The notes beneath the pieces are model-generated. The model was not told the DNA's origin, did no database searches, and saw only the letters and a list, made by a program, of their open reading frames with translations. 64,000 nucleotides of DNA from Athripsodes cinereus. Taxonomy: Eukaryota; Arthropoda; Insecta; Trichoptera; Leptoceridae. Every line of letters begins with the position of its first letter. Positions within the stretch are counted from its first letter, which is position 1. Location: assembly GCA_947579605.1 (NCBI GenBank), contig OX388318.1:12400001-12464000 (forward strand). The letters run 5' to 3'. Positions 44,178 through 56,395 of this stretch are shown here, one piece after another. The translations under genes and the position numbers were made by a program.

Positions 44178-44310
44178 TCAAACTGATCTCCAGTATTGTG
44201 CAAAATGCACAGCAGGTGGAAATGCCTTAAAAATATCCTCCATGGTGCATGTGACAAGGCACAATGGACAGTCCAACAAGTGTGTCATGGTCTGTATGTG
44301 AATGAACTTA
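44178..44310 (-). mobile_element. LINE-I C-terminal fragment, antisense
   Basis: On the minus strand, in one frame to TGA: QTMTHLLDCPLCLVTCTMED, then IFKAFPPAVHFAQYWRSV. The HLL.CP..........D....A...A..FA.YW pattern is the C-terminal end of an insect LINE RT family and is shared with 61395-61590. About 45 codons survive with no break. Confidence 0.8.
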
Positions 44311-45435
44311 CTTGTAGTATGTTTCTTATATTGCTAGGTTCCCCGATATTCGCAGGACAAAAAAGGTTCTCGAATGACTACTTAGAATATTGATAAATCA
44401 GAGAAAATACCTAAGGATGAATCGACAATAGCTTTATGTAAAGGAAATTTGTAGAAGAAGGTAAGATGGATGATATCACTGCATAATGATAATTTCGCCA
44501 CTCCACATAATCTTGATATTTGTATTTTATAGTGTTTAGTTTCCTCAGTTGTATAGTGATAATGTGCAAAATTAATAAATAAAATATGAAACAATATCCA
44601 TAGAGTTAGCTGAAATTGACGAAATTTGCATTATAGGTACTGCACACAATATTTTCATTTCCATTTTTCTCTAATAAATTTCTGTTGAACCGCGTTCACG
44701 TTACTGATTCATAATAAAAACAAAATGATAAGTAATATCATACTGTTTACATATTTTAACTTATGCAAACTAGCAGCTGGGTGGCCAATGTGTTGAGCAA
44801 ACAGAACAAAATGAAAAAGGAATGAGAAAAAAAGCTACATTTATTCAGGTCAAAGCTCCTTAGTTGCTTACTTCACAGTGACAAACTGTCTATGTGGTAC
44901 ATATAATTCATCGGAATACATTAAATTCAATAACAATATGACTATATAAAGTGTATGTATTAGTTTTATGTATTTATTTTTTTAAAAACATGTGTACAGG
45001 CAATCTGAAAAAGAATGACACACGGAATGGTGAATCTATTTTTAGTTGCATTCTTTGTCAAGTCAGCAACGTATCTCACAAGTGAATGACTTGTATAACG
45101 ATAGGATATTTTCAGTTTCATAACTCAAATATAAACCTCTGAGATACGCCAGGTTTGAGCACTAGTATGATAAAAGTATCAAGTAGATAAATACTTTGTA
45201 CCTAATATAATAATAATAATATTATATCGTCATGTCGTATGAGAGTTGGTGAAACAGGGCCACTATCCCTCAGGGATACAATACCAAGTAAGCTAGTGAC
45301 TCTAGCTATACAATGCAAAATATCTACATATTAAGAGCATATAAGTGGTAATAATGCCTATTATAACACTGTTCTGTTATATTCCCGGTAAAAAATACTT
45401 CAGGCTGTTAATATGTAGGTATATATCCTCTATCT
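44311..45435. other. AT-rich spacer with a GC-richer patch
   Basis: Around 45230-45300 the composition rises; TATCCCTCAGGGATA there is a 6-bp hairpin with a 3-nt loop. No repeat partner found. Confidence 0.45.
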
Positions 45436-45502
45436 TATTCTTCCCTTATTTTTCTGCCATTTCTTCTCTGCTGGATAAAGGCCTCTTCCATATTTTCCAT
45501 TT
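45436..45502 (-). repeat. RTE-like LINE 3' end, antisense, short
   Basis: CTGCTGGATAAAGGCCTCTT followed by CCATATTTTCCA is a diverged form of the antisense CTGCTGGACATAGGCCTC phrase near the 3' end of a common insect RTE-like LINE. Compare 52595-52860. Confidence 0.55.
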
Positions 45503-45770
45503 GTAGCAGCTAGTGCGATACATAAGTAACGCTTTTGCCTCTGAGTCACGAGGTCCCAGGTTCGATTCCCGACCAGGCCAAAACAAAAAATAGCCTTTTT
45601 CAAATTGTGCTGGATATGGGTGTTACAAGTATATGTTTTTGGTACATTGAGTATACATATTATCGTGATAGTACCGTAAAATAAAAATTATATAAATTTT
45701 GGACTAGCTCAGTTTGTGTAAATTGTTCATGTTTCTTATGATATGCATCCTTCTAGACGAAATAATATCG
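45503..45770 (+). mobile_element. SINE-C: tRNA-derived SINE
   Basis: The head reads AAGTAACGCTTTTGCCTCTG, AGTCACGAGGTCCC and a clean B box GGTTCGATTCC (45559-45569), followed by CGACCAGGCC. The A box is degraded (GCAGCTAGTGCGA). The 3' domain has TTTTGGACTAGCTCAGTTTG and TGTAAATTGTTC, shared with 23018-23170. As a pol III transcript it would be mobilised by a LINE with a matching 3' end. No TSD was resolved. The tRNA resemblance is confined to the head. Confidence 0.8.
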
Positions 45771-46017
45771 TCAGTCAATTTTTCTGAGGCTGATTAATTT
45801 GTCACCTCGTCGTCTTCATTTTATAAGACTATGGATGTTTATTCATTTTCTATACCTTTATCAGCTAGGGAAAGATAAAGGATGTGGTGAGCAGTCTTAT
45901 ATTCCAATTCCACTGTTGATCTACTCCACCGTGACGATAAAAAGATATTTTTTGCTTAAATGGATGTATTTTAATCGTATTTAGTACAGTGTACCTATAA
46001 GTGGATGAGTAAGGGAA

Positions 46018-46052
46018 GTTTATAACAAAACCCAAATTCAGTTTTAAACATA
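46018..46052 (-). repeat. SINE-B 3' fragment, short
   Basis: TTATAACAAAACCCAAATTC AGTTTTAAACA parallels TGTTATAAACCCAAATACAA TTTTAAACA in the antisense SINE-B at 19326. Confidence 0.5.
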
Positions 46053-46065
46053 GATTCCATATCAT

Positions 46066-46092
46066 TACTTACTTACTTACTTACTTACTTAT
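46066..46092 (+). repeat. ACTT tetranucleotide microsatellite
   Basis: Six to seven consecutive ACTT units. Confidence 0.9.
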
Positions 46093-47489
46093 CTATATAT
46101 TATGTATCGACGTATTCCTGCATAGTAAAATAATAATACAAGTATTGCTTTTCGATCAATATTATGGGCGATTGATAAAATATGTAAGGATCATTGAGAA
46201 TTTTTTCTTCAAATATAACAAATATAGCGATACGTGAACCACTGACAAACAAATTAAAGCTATAAAAAGTTGTCACATTGTTATTCGAGAAATCATTATT
46301 CTTGTAATTTTGCTATATTTATATTATGCTTTAAAAATACAACAGAAAGTGAAATATACTAAACAATAATCGCACTGTTAGAAGCATTATGTTGTCTTTG
46401 TCCCGTTCAATAGTAAAACATTGGAAATATTTATTCGTGGAATAGAAAATAGTTACATTTTTTTCAATAACAAAATATTTCTTACATAAAAGAAACCGTG
46501 TATTTTTCATAATTATTTGTTTATGGACTTGATGGAGGGGAGTTATTACATCTATTACCAATTCAATTATAATTTCCAAATATTTCGACTTGTTGAGTTG
46601 TGGAACTGGTGGACAGTCGTTATGTAAAATTGAAATATTTTCAATAGTCGCAAAACAGTGGCTATGTACGCTAGTATTATTTTAATGGTAGACATCTAGT
46701 AATATGGTGGATCCAAGCATTGAAGATGATTTTATTAGGTATCCCAAAGGAAAGATATATGCAAACCATACATTATAATCTCATTGTACTGCATGCAGGT
46801 TATTTCATAGAATGTATGAGGAAATGTGTAACAAATAATTTACTCTCTACTCGTATCACAAAAAATACATGTATTTTCATGTCATTAATTTTTCAAAAGA
46901 TATATTTGCATTTGTGCTTAGGTTTTTTTTATTTACTTCTTCTTTAGCCTTTTGGGAATAAATTGAGTATTTTACTTCTATGAATAATAATCATATTAAG
47001 GTTAAGATATTTTCCCTTTAGTTTGGTTAAAGACATTCTAAATGATTATCTTCATGGATTTGTGTGTGATCTGAAAATTGACACGATTGCATTAGTTGAG
47101 TTAGGTATTTGAATGTTCAGTAATAGCAAGCCTCAAAAATACTCCTTAATTACGTATGATAAATTTCTTGCTAATTGTTGAATTAGGGCAGCTTCTATCT
47201 CGGGAAATGTGATCGGGGATTTAAGTTAAAAACACACGTAGAATCGGAGAGAAGGAAATTTATTCACAGAAGTAATGAAGTGACAGAGAGAGATACATAG
47301 ATTACAATGGCTTATATAGATGTCACAGGAAAGTTGACTATAAACAATAAATTCCATCATAGCCAATTATTAAGGTGGCACTTACATGTTTCAACACTAA
47401 TTAAGCTCATTATGTAACTTATAGTAACTACCTATAAGATTTTTATGATTCTAATAGTCGATCAAAACTTCTTTAAACAACAGAACATA
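46093..47489. other. AT-rich spacer
   Basis: Frames of 75-82 codons at 46331-46579 and 46720-46947 lack any motif. A purine-rich block at 47250-47300 with GACAGAGAGAGATACA is unassigned. Confidence 0.5.
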
Positions 47490-47570
47490 TTGTATACAGG
47501 GAACTATGAGAGCGAATGGAGTATTTGCAGTTTATAACAAACTCCAATATTTGAGAGTTTCTGTGTACAA
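47490..47570. repeat. 81-bp imperfect hairpin
   Basis: TTGTATACAG at the left and CTGTGTACAA at the right pair with one mismatch. Pairing continues with interruptions (GGAGTATTTG with CAAACTCC) toward an ATAAC apex. Could be a very short MITE or a precursor-type hairpin. Confidence 0.6.
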
Positions 47571-49330
47571 TTTCGATCAAGAATAAAAAAACAAATCTTA
47601 TAGCTCTACATACATTGGTCAAAATTATTTTCCTCATTTCCCAACACAATAAACAGTAAGAGTGGAAAACTTAATGGATGTAATAAAAATACCTCTCATG
47701 TTAAATCATGTTTGACAAAATGGCTAGTCTATAAAATAGTGAAAATGTTGAAGTATTATTCTCTTGAAGATACTACAACTTAGTATGCGATTCTAAATTG
47801 TTATCTAATGCAAATAAAACTCATTCAGTTATATTCACAAAGAAAACGCGTGTATAGATCTGTCTAACTTGATTTATCTGAATTCAACCATAGTTAATTG
47901 AAAAATCTTCCCCAAATCACAATTTGTTCTATGATCCACCTACTCAATATTCTACCAAAATTTCAATTTCAAATTTTGACCAATCAAATATCTCAATTGA
48001 AGAACCGAGTTTACACAACGCAAGTTTTATCGGAAGAAGTGAGAAAAACGTCCAAATACTTACGAAGTGGCTCTAGCCTGGTTTAAATAATCACTTGATA
48101 GTTCTTAAATCGAGATGTCAGATTGGTTTAATCATCTGCGCGTTGTGTCCAAACCCAGTAGAACAGAAAACTAGTAAATATTCTAAACATTTATAAAATT
48201 GACATTTATAAGGAATAATTTTAGTCAGGCGTAAATACTGAACAACGTCAATAACAGTTAGAACAGTTATTCCATAATCGTGAGTAGGTACATCTATAAA
48301 TAACAATAGATTATATGAACACTGAAGAGTCAATGGCATGCTGAAGTGCATTAAATTGTTTCATTGTAATGCCCCTGTAGAGTAGTAAGCTGATAGATAA
48401 TAATATAATATATTATATAGACATATCTGGGATGTATGGAAGTTTGGTATCTAAACAAGAAATTACAAAATCCAATAACGCGCAAGCTTTAATGCCCGGG
48501 TTATAAAATGCAAGGTATGCTTATTCACTCGCCCGTAAAACCATGAGTACCCCCCATACAAAATATAATGGCCACTTAAATTTCTAGCATCAAGTTTATA
48601 TTCTTAAACTTTTCTCTTTTCAATACTAATGCTTATTATACATTAGTAGGTACATACTTAATATTAGGTACATCAGTAGCTACCCATCTTTCTCAAATAT
48701 TTAATTTCCTCTCAAGTGTGTACCTACTTTACCCAATTACATACAATTTGGTTTGCACACTTCTACTTTGAATCAGAATTAATAAGCTCAATAAGCCTAT
48801 TCAAATTTCTTAATAACCATAATTCGTTTTTCACTGGTTAGGTACTAAAACTTTTGAAATACACCGTGAAACAAGTATTTTTGTTGGTATATATTTATTT
48901 TATAAAAAAGATAATCTTATCCATATCTACTAATATATTTGCAACAAGATGGTATTAATTTTCTCACAACTAAGGTAGTCAATACATACACTTTATATGA
49001 AAACGTACGAGAGTTATTTTGGAAAGCAAGGTCCTATTTTTTCACTAAACATAAACCATCAAAGATTTATTGAAAAATGCTTTCCTTATTTAATTTCTCC
49101 TATTTTTTCTGCATACTTTTCATATTTGTTTAAACATTTGTCGTAAGATTCCACAAGTTTTTGTGATATCTGTCGTTGAAGTTGCCCGCTGGTATTATAT
49201 TCCTCAGCGTGAGCAGTCTGTAAATATTTTTTTAAGTAAATACTATATATAGCCCTACCCCGCCCAAATGTGGAAATTCCAATGCTTAAGTTAATACTGT
49301 AAACAGTATACTACAGGAATATCAATATAA
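47571..49330. other. AT-rich spacer
   Basis: No repeat or motif recognised. A small ACTGTAAACAGT palindrome lies near 49297-49308, just before the frame at 49331. Confidence 0.5.
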
Positions 49331-49561
49331 ATGGCATCGTTTGACGAGCTTGAAACTTGCCAGAGATCGTTGCGTGTTCGTATTTCAACATTTGCATCGC
49401 ATTCAGTTAGCTACGGCGATTTGAATCCCGTTTCATTACCAATAACGGCATATCGCGTTGCGAAAATTCTTACCATGCATTACCAATCCCGTAATATCAC
49501 GCTTTCCATTTTTGACTACTCCCAGAGTCACGTTTGTTATGGGATAGTGGTGACTCATTAG
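49331..49561 (+). CDS. Unexplained 76-codon ORF, possibly a remnant
   Basis: ATG at 49331 to TAG at 49559-49561, in a patch clearly less AT-rich than its surroundings. The product has a mixed, protein-like composition (MASFDELETCQRSLRVRIST, then FASHSVSYGDLNPVSLPITA and YRVAKILTMHYQSRNITLSI) with two Cys and no membrane segment or named motif. I do not recognise it. Neighbours are non-coding. It could be a piece of a transposon ORF, a host exon with unseen splice partners, or chance. Nothing proves it is expressed. Confidence 0.3.
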   Translation: MASFDELETCQRSLRVRISTFASHSVSYGDLNPVSLPITAYRVAKILTMHYQSRNITLSIFDYSQSHVCYGIVVTH

Positions 49562-50740
49562 TGTCTAATTTGTTTGCGATATGATAGCCAAAGGATTAAT
49601 GAGTTCACTTGATCCTATGGAATGTCTCTGGTGAGTAGATTTGTATTATTATAATTAGTTTAAAACTAAAAAAAATGGTTCATTTAAATCACGCGGTATC
49701 GTATGTGACATGGATGGTAATCAAAAGGACTTACACAATAGCCCTCATAATGTAAAATGTCTTTCAGAAATCATAAAAATATTTCCAATAGGTATATACT
49801 GTAATAATAGTTTTCATCATTGAGTTTCTTATCATTTCATTACTTCGTTGATTTGGAATGGCAAGAGATCCTGGAAGCAGCAATGGACAGGGAACTCTGG
49901 AAGAAGCACGTAAGTGCAATGTGGACAGAAAATGAGTGTATGTACATTTGTACGTTATTAGATGAGATTCAACTTTAAAATAAAATCGAGTTAACAAATA
50001 ATAATAATTTCACAAGATCTAGACTGTAAAACTGAGTTTTCAAACCCTTGAAACTCTTTTACTACGACTAGCAAAGCTGCTGTAGTTATCCATAAATTTC
50101 GAAACGGTATCTGAAACGAGCTGAAATTTTAATGTGCAATTTATTTTTATAATCGGTTCGAGTTTCGAAACACCATGTGACGGCAAATCTCAATAATATT
50201 ACCTATTCTAATAGATATTGTCATTTTTATTGTGTATTAAAGTAAAATTTAGATTATCTACCTATTGTAAAAAAGTTCGATACTTTTAGCAAAGCTATCA
50301 TATTGTTATTATCAGTGCACGGTTCTGGAGCTTAAACTTTTATGTGTTTACGTGAATACATTTACGTCAGTGGTTAAAATTATAAGTATTGTTCCAATTA
50401 TTAATATCTTTATAGTAGGTAGGTAGGTACTCTTGATTGTATGATTGTCTTTGTTTTAAATGTATTTTTGTGTGAATTTGCTTGTAATCAATGTACAGTA
50501 AAGAATAAATAAATAAATAAATATTTTACAGAGAGGTAAAAATCTTTGAAAAATACTAATCCTTATCTATGTATTAGCTTCATTCTTATCTTCAGTATTA
50601 GACAAAGACCTCGCACTTAAGCTTTCACAAAAATATTAATGGTTTGCTATTTGCTAGCTACCCACACATTATATTATTCTAATTATGAGCCTATTGCCAG
50701 ACATAGGTCTGAATTTCACATTCTATAAATATCTGTCCTG
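49562..50740. other. AT-rich spacer
   Basis: AATAAATAAATAAATAAAT at about 50505-50522 follows an ATGTACAGTAAAGAA phrase, probably the 3' end of an unidentified LINE or SINE. Confidence 0.45.
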
Positions 50741-50823
50741 GACACCTGAGAAGTCTAAAACGTCTCTCTTTCACGTTGTTTGATTTATAGTAAAACAAAA
50801 CGCTTAGTTAAATTTATCCAATA
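50741..50823 (+). mobile_element. FB2 right arm only, copy 2
   Basis: ACCTGAGAAGTCTAAAACGT, CTCTCTTTCACGTTGTTTGA, TTTATAGTAAAACAAAACGC then TTAGTTAAATTTATCCAAT: the right arm of FB2 out to a TTGGATAA-type end. No left arm is present. Confidence 0.7.
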
Positions 50824-51394
50824 AACCATCTTGTTTGAAATTTTCTTATACATCTTCTGTCAACTTAAAAAACTAATCATTTACCTATTTTGAAATTTGA
50901 GTTTAAATACTTATTACGTATTTAAAAAAATTGTTGTAATTCTGACACTGAAAATTCATAAAAATATTTTAAAACAGAAGAAAAATAGGAAATTGGTTAT
51001 CTTACTTACTCGTAACTAGTTGAGTAACTGAGCTTTTTTCTAGTTTGATTTGTTTTGTGTATGTAAATCAAGTGATGAAACGTGAAAAACTTAATTTTCT
51101 CGATGAATAATGATACTATTTTGATATTGTTATGTAACTGTCCTACGTTTCCGTTCGGTTTTCACTTTATAGCATCCAATTTGGAAGCGATTATGTTAAA
51201 TCCAATAGATCATCCGATTCCTCAGTAAAATTCGAATCTCGATACAGTCAGATTTTGATAGACATCCAGTGGCTTTTGAAAATACTGCTTTACAATAAAA
51301 AAGAAACATAAAACTCGATATTATTTCTTCCAAACATTTTAAAATCTTAATTGATATTGAAAAATAAATGACGACCACACTACACGTTATAGAA
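50824..51394. other. AT-rich spacer, nothing recognised
   Basis: No frame above 60 codons except an unconvincing antisense one at 51196-51378. Confidence 0.5.
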
Positions 51395-51450
51395 GGGTAT
51401 TATTTATTTATTTATTTACAAATATTTACGGCCAAAGCCTTTAACATGTT
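51395..51450 (-). repeat. LINE-H 3' end, antisense, short
   Basis: TTATTTATTTATTTATTTAC followed by GGCCAAAGCCTTTAACATGT matches the 3' terminus of LINE-H at 39018-39085. An 88-codon frame over 51368-51634 starts inside it and is not a gene. Confidence 0.65.
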
Positions 51451-52594
51451 AAACCTCTGTATACATACAAAACATGTAAACAAAGGAAAGATCTGTTACA
51501 AAAAAAGACACAAAACAATTAGACTAAAGAAACGAAAGTTTTACAGACAATATAACATTAATCATGTTATAATTAAAAAAAGATACAAAAATGTTAAAAA
51601 AAATTTGGTAAAGACATCACAAATAATGATATAATGATAATACTAAACACTTTATTGTCGAAACAAGTTTATACAAGGGCATACATATTGCATCTGACAG
51701 TATGTATGTTATTGTTATTATGAAATTTGCCTGATCAATTGAAATAGGTAATATGTTTTACTTTAAAATTTTCACTTCACATGCTTTGAAAAAATAAAAA
51801 ATAGTACAAAAGCTTACTGATTTATGGGAATTGATGTTTTATTGTTTGTTTGATTATATAAATTGTAAAGCAAGTTTTAAACAAAAAGGAAATTAAACTC
51901 TTTGATAATCATTTCTTAGTTTTTCTTAGTATAACTATACTTGTTTTGACCAATGCCATTAGTTCATCCAATGAATATCTATGAATCTTACCAAAAGCTT
52001 GTACTGTAATATATTTTTAATATCAATTTATAACAAGATATATGAAGATCAACCTTATTATGTAAAGACACCATAATTTATCTCTACAACGTTATAATTA
52101 CAAATGGCTCAATCAGTTCTCTTTAATAATATCATTATTTCAGAGAGGAAAAAAAAGGATGATATTACGTTGATAACACTAAATATCTATAATAATAATA
52201 TATAATATAACATAACATGTTGTTAGTATGACACCAAACGGCTGTGTATGGAGCGAGTGTCAAAAGTAAGGGAAATTTTAATTTCCATAAAACGAAACCT
52301 TTATTGCGTCGTAAAAGTGGGAAATCTGCTGAATGCGAATATAGTCGTGATACAACTCTCTGTATAGGTGTGTGTTGGATGCTAGATATATACCTATACC
52401 TTACATACAGCATTCATGGGGTAAACAACCTTTTATTTATATCATAAGATTCTATTTCATACCTACGTAAAATCAAACTTATACATAATTATTATCCAAT
52501 AAACAACTCCTCACTAGCTTCAGAATCAAAGTGAAGACTGTACCTTTCATCAGCGTCTTTGAAACGGTCTAAAAACTTGTGCCAAAGCAAAATT
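51451..52594. other. AT-rich spacer
   Basis: Complementary 67- and 82-codon frames at 52165-52447 overlap; neither resembles a known family. Confidence 0.5.
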
Positions 52595-52860
52595 ATCTAT
52601 AATCATCATCATTTATTGCATAACTCCTGCTAGTTTTCATCTCTCCGCTGCTAAATGTAAACCTCTTCCAAATTATTCCATTCTTTTTTGTCTCAATTCA
52701 CGACCCCACTTACTTCCCATCACTTAGACAACGTCATCAATAAGTCGCCTATGACGAATTATTAAGTTCCTCTTGTACTTCCTTTGTTTTCACTCCAGAA
52801 TACTAAGCTTTCGTCTACAAACTTCTCATTATATGACTAGCCCAACGTTTTTTTACAACT
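52595..52860 (-). mobile_element. LINE-L: RTE-like 3' fragment with ATG-repeat tail, antisense
   Basis: On the minus strand, broken frames pass RWASHIMRS, a RRRLIDDVV-like stretch, VMGSKWGRELRQKRME and WNNLEEVY-like residues, ending in AATGATGATGATT. This is the degraded C-terminus (GRP..RW.DD.V...G..W...AQ.R..W...EEA) of an RTE-like LINE with a short UTR. Many lesions, so an old copy. Confidence 0.7.
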
Positions 52861-54954
52861 TATATTGGAAATACGTCTCTTGTCTTTTGAGGGTATTTTG
52901 TCTACAATTTAGTAAATATACCTAGGTATTTACCTTTTTTCCATTCAACATGCAATTTTTCAAAATAAACATCAATTTGATGAAAAAATAATTCAAAAAT
53001 TTCAGGTATCTAATAAGTAATTACAAAAACTAACTCTAAAATACAAACAAATGAAGACATTATTGGATATCTATGATCCAATCTAATATGGTATGAAACA
53101 GAAAAAAAGTCCCCAAATACTTAAACAGTTTCCTATGCCTGTTTTTCTTCCTAGGACACAAACACACATCGGTTCTACACACAAACTCATATGTAATGCC
53201 TAATAATACGAGTAGGTAATGTGTATTTATCTCCGTACATAGTAGGTAGGTACTAAAGGGTGTCTTGTGGTGATACTATGCTCGCATCATATGTGAAAAA
53301 ATAAATATTATATTCTCATATTTCTAGTATTAATTTTCTTACCTTGTTGTTGCAGCCAGGAAGTATTAACAAATACAGTCAGACAAAACTGTCCGATCTG
53401 AAACATTTTAATTAATATAACCATGTCATTTGAAATTAATTAAATAATGTATTATTTTAATGCCACAAAGCAGGTGGCATCTGTGCTCATTACACGCATA
53501 AGTCCAGTGGTTACTTCATTTGTACGAGATTCTATAATGATATAGATACATAAAGAGAATAGATAATCAAAAGACGTAAAAAGAATTGTAGAAGTAACGT
53601 GGATAGAGAAAGAAAGTTAGGTAAAAATAAAGATGAGGCTTTTGTCTATGATTGGATAAAAAAAATACAAATGTAGATAGAATCAGATATTAAATAAAAA
53701 CAATAACATGGATGATGATTTCAAAGTTCAGTCAAAGTGAATGTATTTTGTACCAGGTATAAAAATATAATATATAGTATGTGATGGCGTCTTAATGTTT
53801 TATCATAATCTTTATTTTGGGTACTAAACGTACATAAATATAAAACTTATCTTGGTTTATATGCGCAAAATCTAAATTTAATTTGAACAATATCATACCA
53901 AGACAGAGCAGAGTGTGGGAGTGCTTCTAATATTATGAAAGTGGTACGGTGCTGTGTCGTTGCGATGGGAATGTATTACTTATATGGATAATGCTAACTT
54001 TAAAAAGGGATCACCTATATACGGCACCTCATTCAAAAACTATTAAAGCTTATTATTTTTATTTGAAATTTAAATTGCATATTTCTTTAATTTGTCTATT
54101 AATGGATAGGGTTATGAATCATATTTTGATTAAAAAAATAGTTTTACAATCTAAACCAAGTAAGAAAACAGCATACTTGAGGTTAAAAATTCAGCTACAA
54201 ATACTGCTACCTCTGGTGGATTTGACCAACAACTTTTCCATTGGTACTGGGTAGCTATACAGAGTTTTGTTTTATAATCAGAAAATTATTGAAGGCATAT
54301 ATAAATTGATAAAAATAAGCAAACTTGAAAATAGTAAAACTTAAAAAACAAACTTAAAGCAAACTCAAAAAAAAAGTTGTTTAAGAGATAATTATAAACT
54401 TTGTGCATTTTCGATCCGTCCATATTTTTAAATACCTACCTAATAATATGTTTTGCAAAGTGAATGTAGAAAAATGGTTTAATAGAATCCAAAACTATCG
54501 TTTTTAATATAAAGTTAGATATAAAACCGCCACCTTTTATCCTTTGTGAAAGTTGAAAATATTGTATCCATTATGAGACAATGTATTGTTTTTATGTGAC
54601 TCACAAACGATTCATAGAAATAGGTGTGATTTTATCGTGGTTTTAGTAATTTTCTATACTACTATTCGTATACGAGTAGCACTAGTCTGAAAAGTATCTA
54701 ATAATGGTTTTAGAATTGTAGTTATCTTTATGATACTGAACACTTTGATGGTGAGATGCAGATATGTGTATGTTAGTTCTAAAAAATACGATATTACTAA
54801 GTTTTTTTATTTTATCTTATCCATATAGATAATTTGTTTGAAGACACGCATTATAATTTGAAATACCTTAATGATACGCTTTGGAAAATTGTTCTACTTA
54901 CTTATAAATTGTGTAAGCATACATTCACTCAGTGTTCAAATATATATCAAAAAT
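52861..54954. other. Long AT-rich spacer
   Basis: The longest chance frame, 101 codons at 53949-54254, is Leu/Ile/Lys-rich without a motif. TAGTAGGTAGGTA at 53240-53252. Confidence 0.5.
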
Positions 54955-55020
54955 CATCGATTCAGCGATGAATCATGTCACTTCTTCGTAATATCTATTC
55001 TTGAGTCACATAGCTTATTT
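54955..55020 (+). repeat. SINE-A middle fragment
   Basis: ATTCAGCGATGAATCATGTC then CTTCGTAATATCTATTCTTG and AGTCAC follow the central SINE-A order (AATTCAGCGATGAGGTWTGC). Weak beyond that. Confidence 0.5.
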
Positions 55021-55798
55021 CACAGGCCGCCTCACTTAATGTAATTACCATGATAAAGAAGGCCGCAGATATAATATATATTATAGATAGACACTTCTTT
55101 TTTTACGGAGCAATGATAACTTGAACCTAAAAGATAATATAAGTCTTAGAAAAGTATTCATAAACTGAAAATATGTTCAATAATAAAAATATTGACCTTA
55201 TTTTATTGCTCGCAAAAAAAAATAGTTGAAGTGTGTAACTTGAAAATAGAACTAAAACCTACCAAAGTGTTTTCCCATCTTGATAATGCAACTAAGATTT
55301 TCTATTTAAGAAATTCTGCATTGCTTAAATCAATATTATGGTACGCTAGAATAATTTGGAAAACTTTCTTTTAATCCACTCATAAAGGAGAAAATACGGG
55401 TAGGTACCCAGTCTAAAATAGACTTAAACCACAGCTTAAGAACAATCAAAGCTTAGTGCAAACTAAAAACGTCAAAGTAATGTTTAAGATGCAAAATATT
55501 AAGTATCTCGGAAACTTCAAAGCGATGGGTAACCGAGAACAGGGATGGACTCACAATAATAATATTATGCACTTTTTCAAATCTTTCTCAAATCCATTTT
55601 TTGTCCAAGTTGATAAGGAGACGTATCACGCCCAGTTACTCCTTCCATAAATCCTTGTCCATTACTTCCAAGACTTTCAGAAATGTTTTCATAACTATTA
55701 CGATTTTTCTATATTAAATTATGGATTTCATTAGAAAGTTACGTGAACAAATTTTTAATCATTTAAAACCACATATTTCTTGTATTACGATGCCAATA
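55021..55798. other. AT-rich spacer, nothing recognised
   Basis: Two short frames of 60-64 codons (55192-55374, 55456-55650) with no motif. Confidence 0.5.
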
Positions 55799-55935
55799 CT
55801 AATAATAATAAACTTTATTTCACAATGAAAAGCATACATAATTACCAAGTTATAAAACAATGTGATACAAATAAATGATATTGACCAATAGGCGAGTTTA
55901 TCGCAGAAACGATATCTTCCAACTAACCCATCAAT
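55799..55935 (-). repeat. LINE-G 3' UTR, antisense
   Basis: TAATAATAATAAACTTTATT begins the tail; GGCGAGTTTATCGCAGAAAC and GATATCTTCCAACTAACCC mark the core shared with 24464-24503. Confidence 0.75.
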
Positions 55936-56234
55936 ACTACCTATGTAAGATATTTTACAAGTTGAATTGAAAAAATAACACTATTCACGTTTACTAGTAT
56001 TCCGAGACTCTCGACTCCATCTTCAGGCGATTAGAAGAAAAGTTAAAAAAGATACAAAGTCAAGCAGTATTTATAAAATTAGAACAATAGAATATTGAGA
56101 GGATCCTATATTGACAAGAAAGCAATTATAAGTCATTGATAAAAAAAACTATTGGAAAGTGATCACCTGTGGACTTATTCAAAAAAGAACTAAATTAGAT
56201 TAAATTGTAAAATTCAATTACATGTTACATATAT

Positions 56235-56395
56235 TCAACAATAAGTTTTACTGCCACCAACTCTGAATGTTTTAATTTTATGTTGAAACGGAGAGGATAG
56301 CTAGCATGTTTATTGCATGCGACTGGTCTTCTGTGTACCCCTAAGCGGGGGATATGCCGAGATGGAATAGTAATAGAAGTAGTAGTGGTACTCGC
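56235..56395 (+). repeat. SINE-A 3' two-thirds
   Basis: CTGCCACCAACTCTGAATGT, TTGAAACGGAGAGGATAGCT, AGCATGTTTATTGCATGC, then GTACCCCTAAGCGGGGGATA and TGCCGAGATGGAATAGTAAT AGAAGTAGTAGT. The 3' stem is retained by compensating change: CCCC/GGGG with a TAAGC loop. Confidence 0.85.

Noticed and set aside
44311..45435. Host exon in the GC-richer patch near 45230-45300
   Set aside because: No open frame with flanking splice signals; the composition shift is small and includes a hairpin.
45503..45580. A tRNA gene
   Set aside because: It has a good B box but a degraded A box, no cloverleaf, and a SINE 3' domain follows.
51368..51634. 88-codon open frame
   Set aside because: It starts inside an antisense LINE-H 3' tail and is Lys-rich from A runs.
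53949..54254. 101-codon open frame
   Set aside because: Leu/Ile/Lys-rich, no motif, no homologous feel; expected by chance at this AT content.
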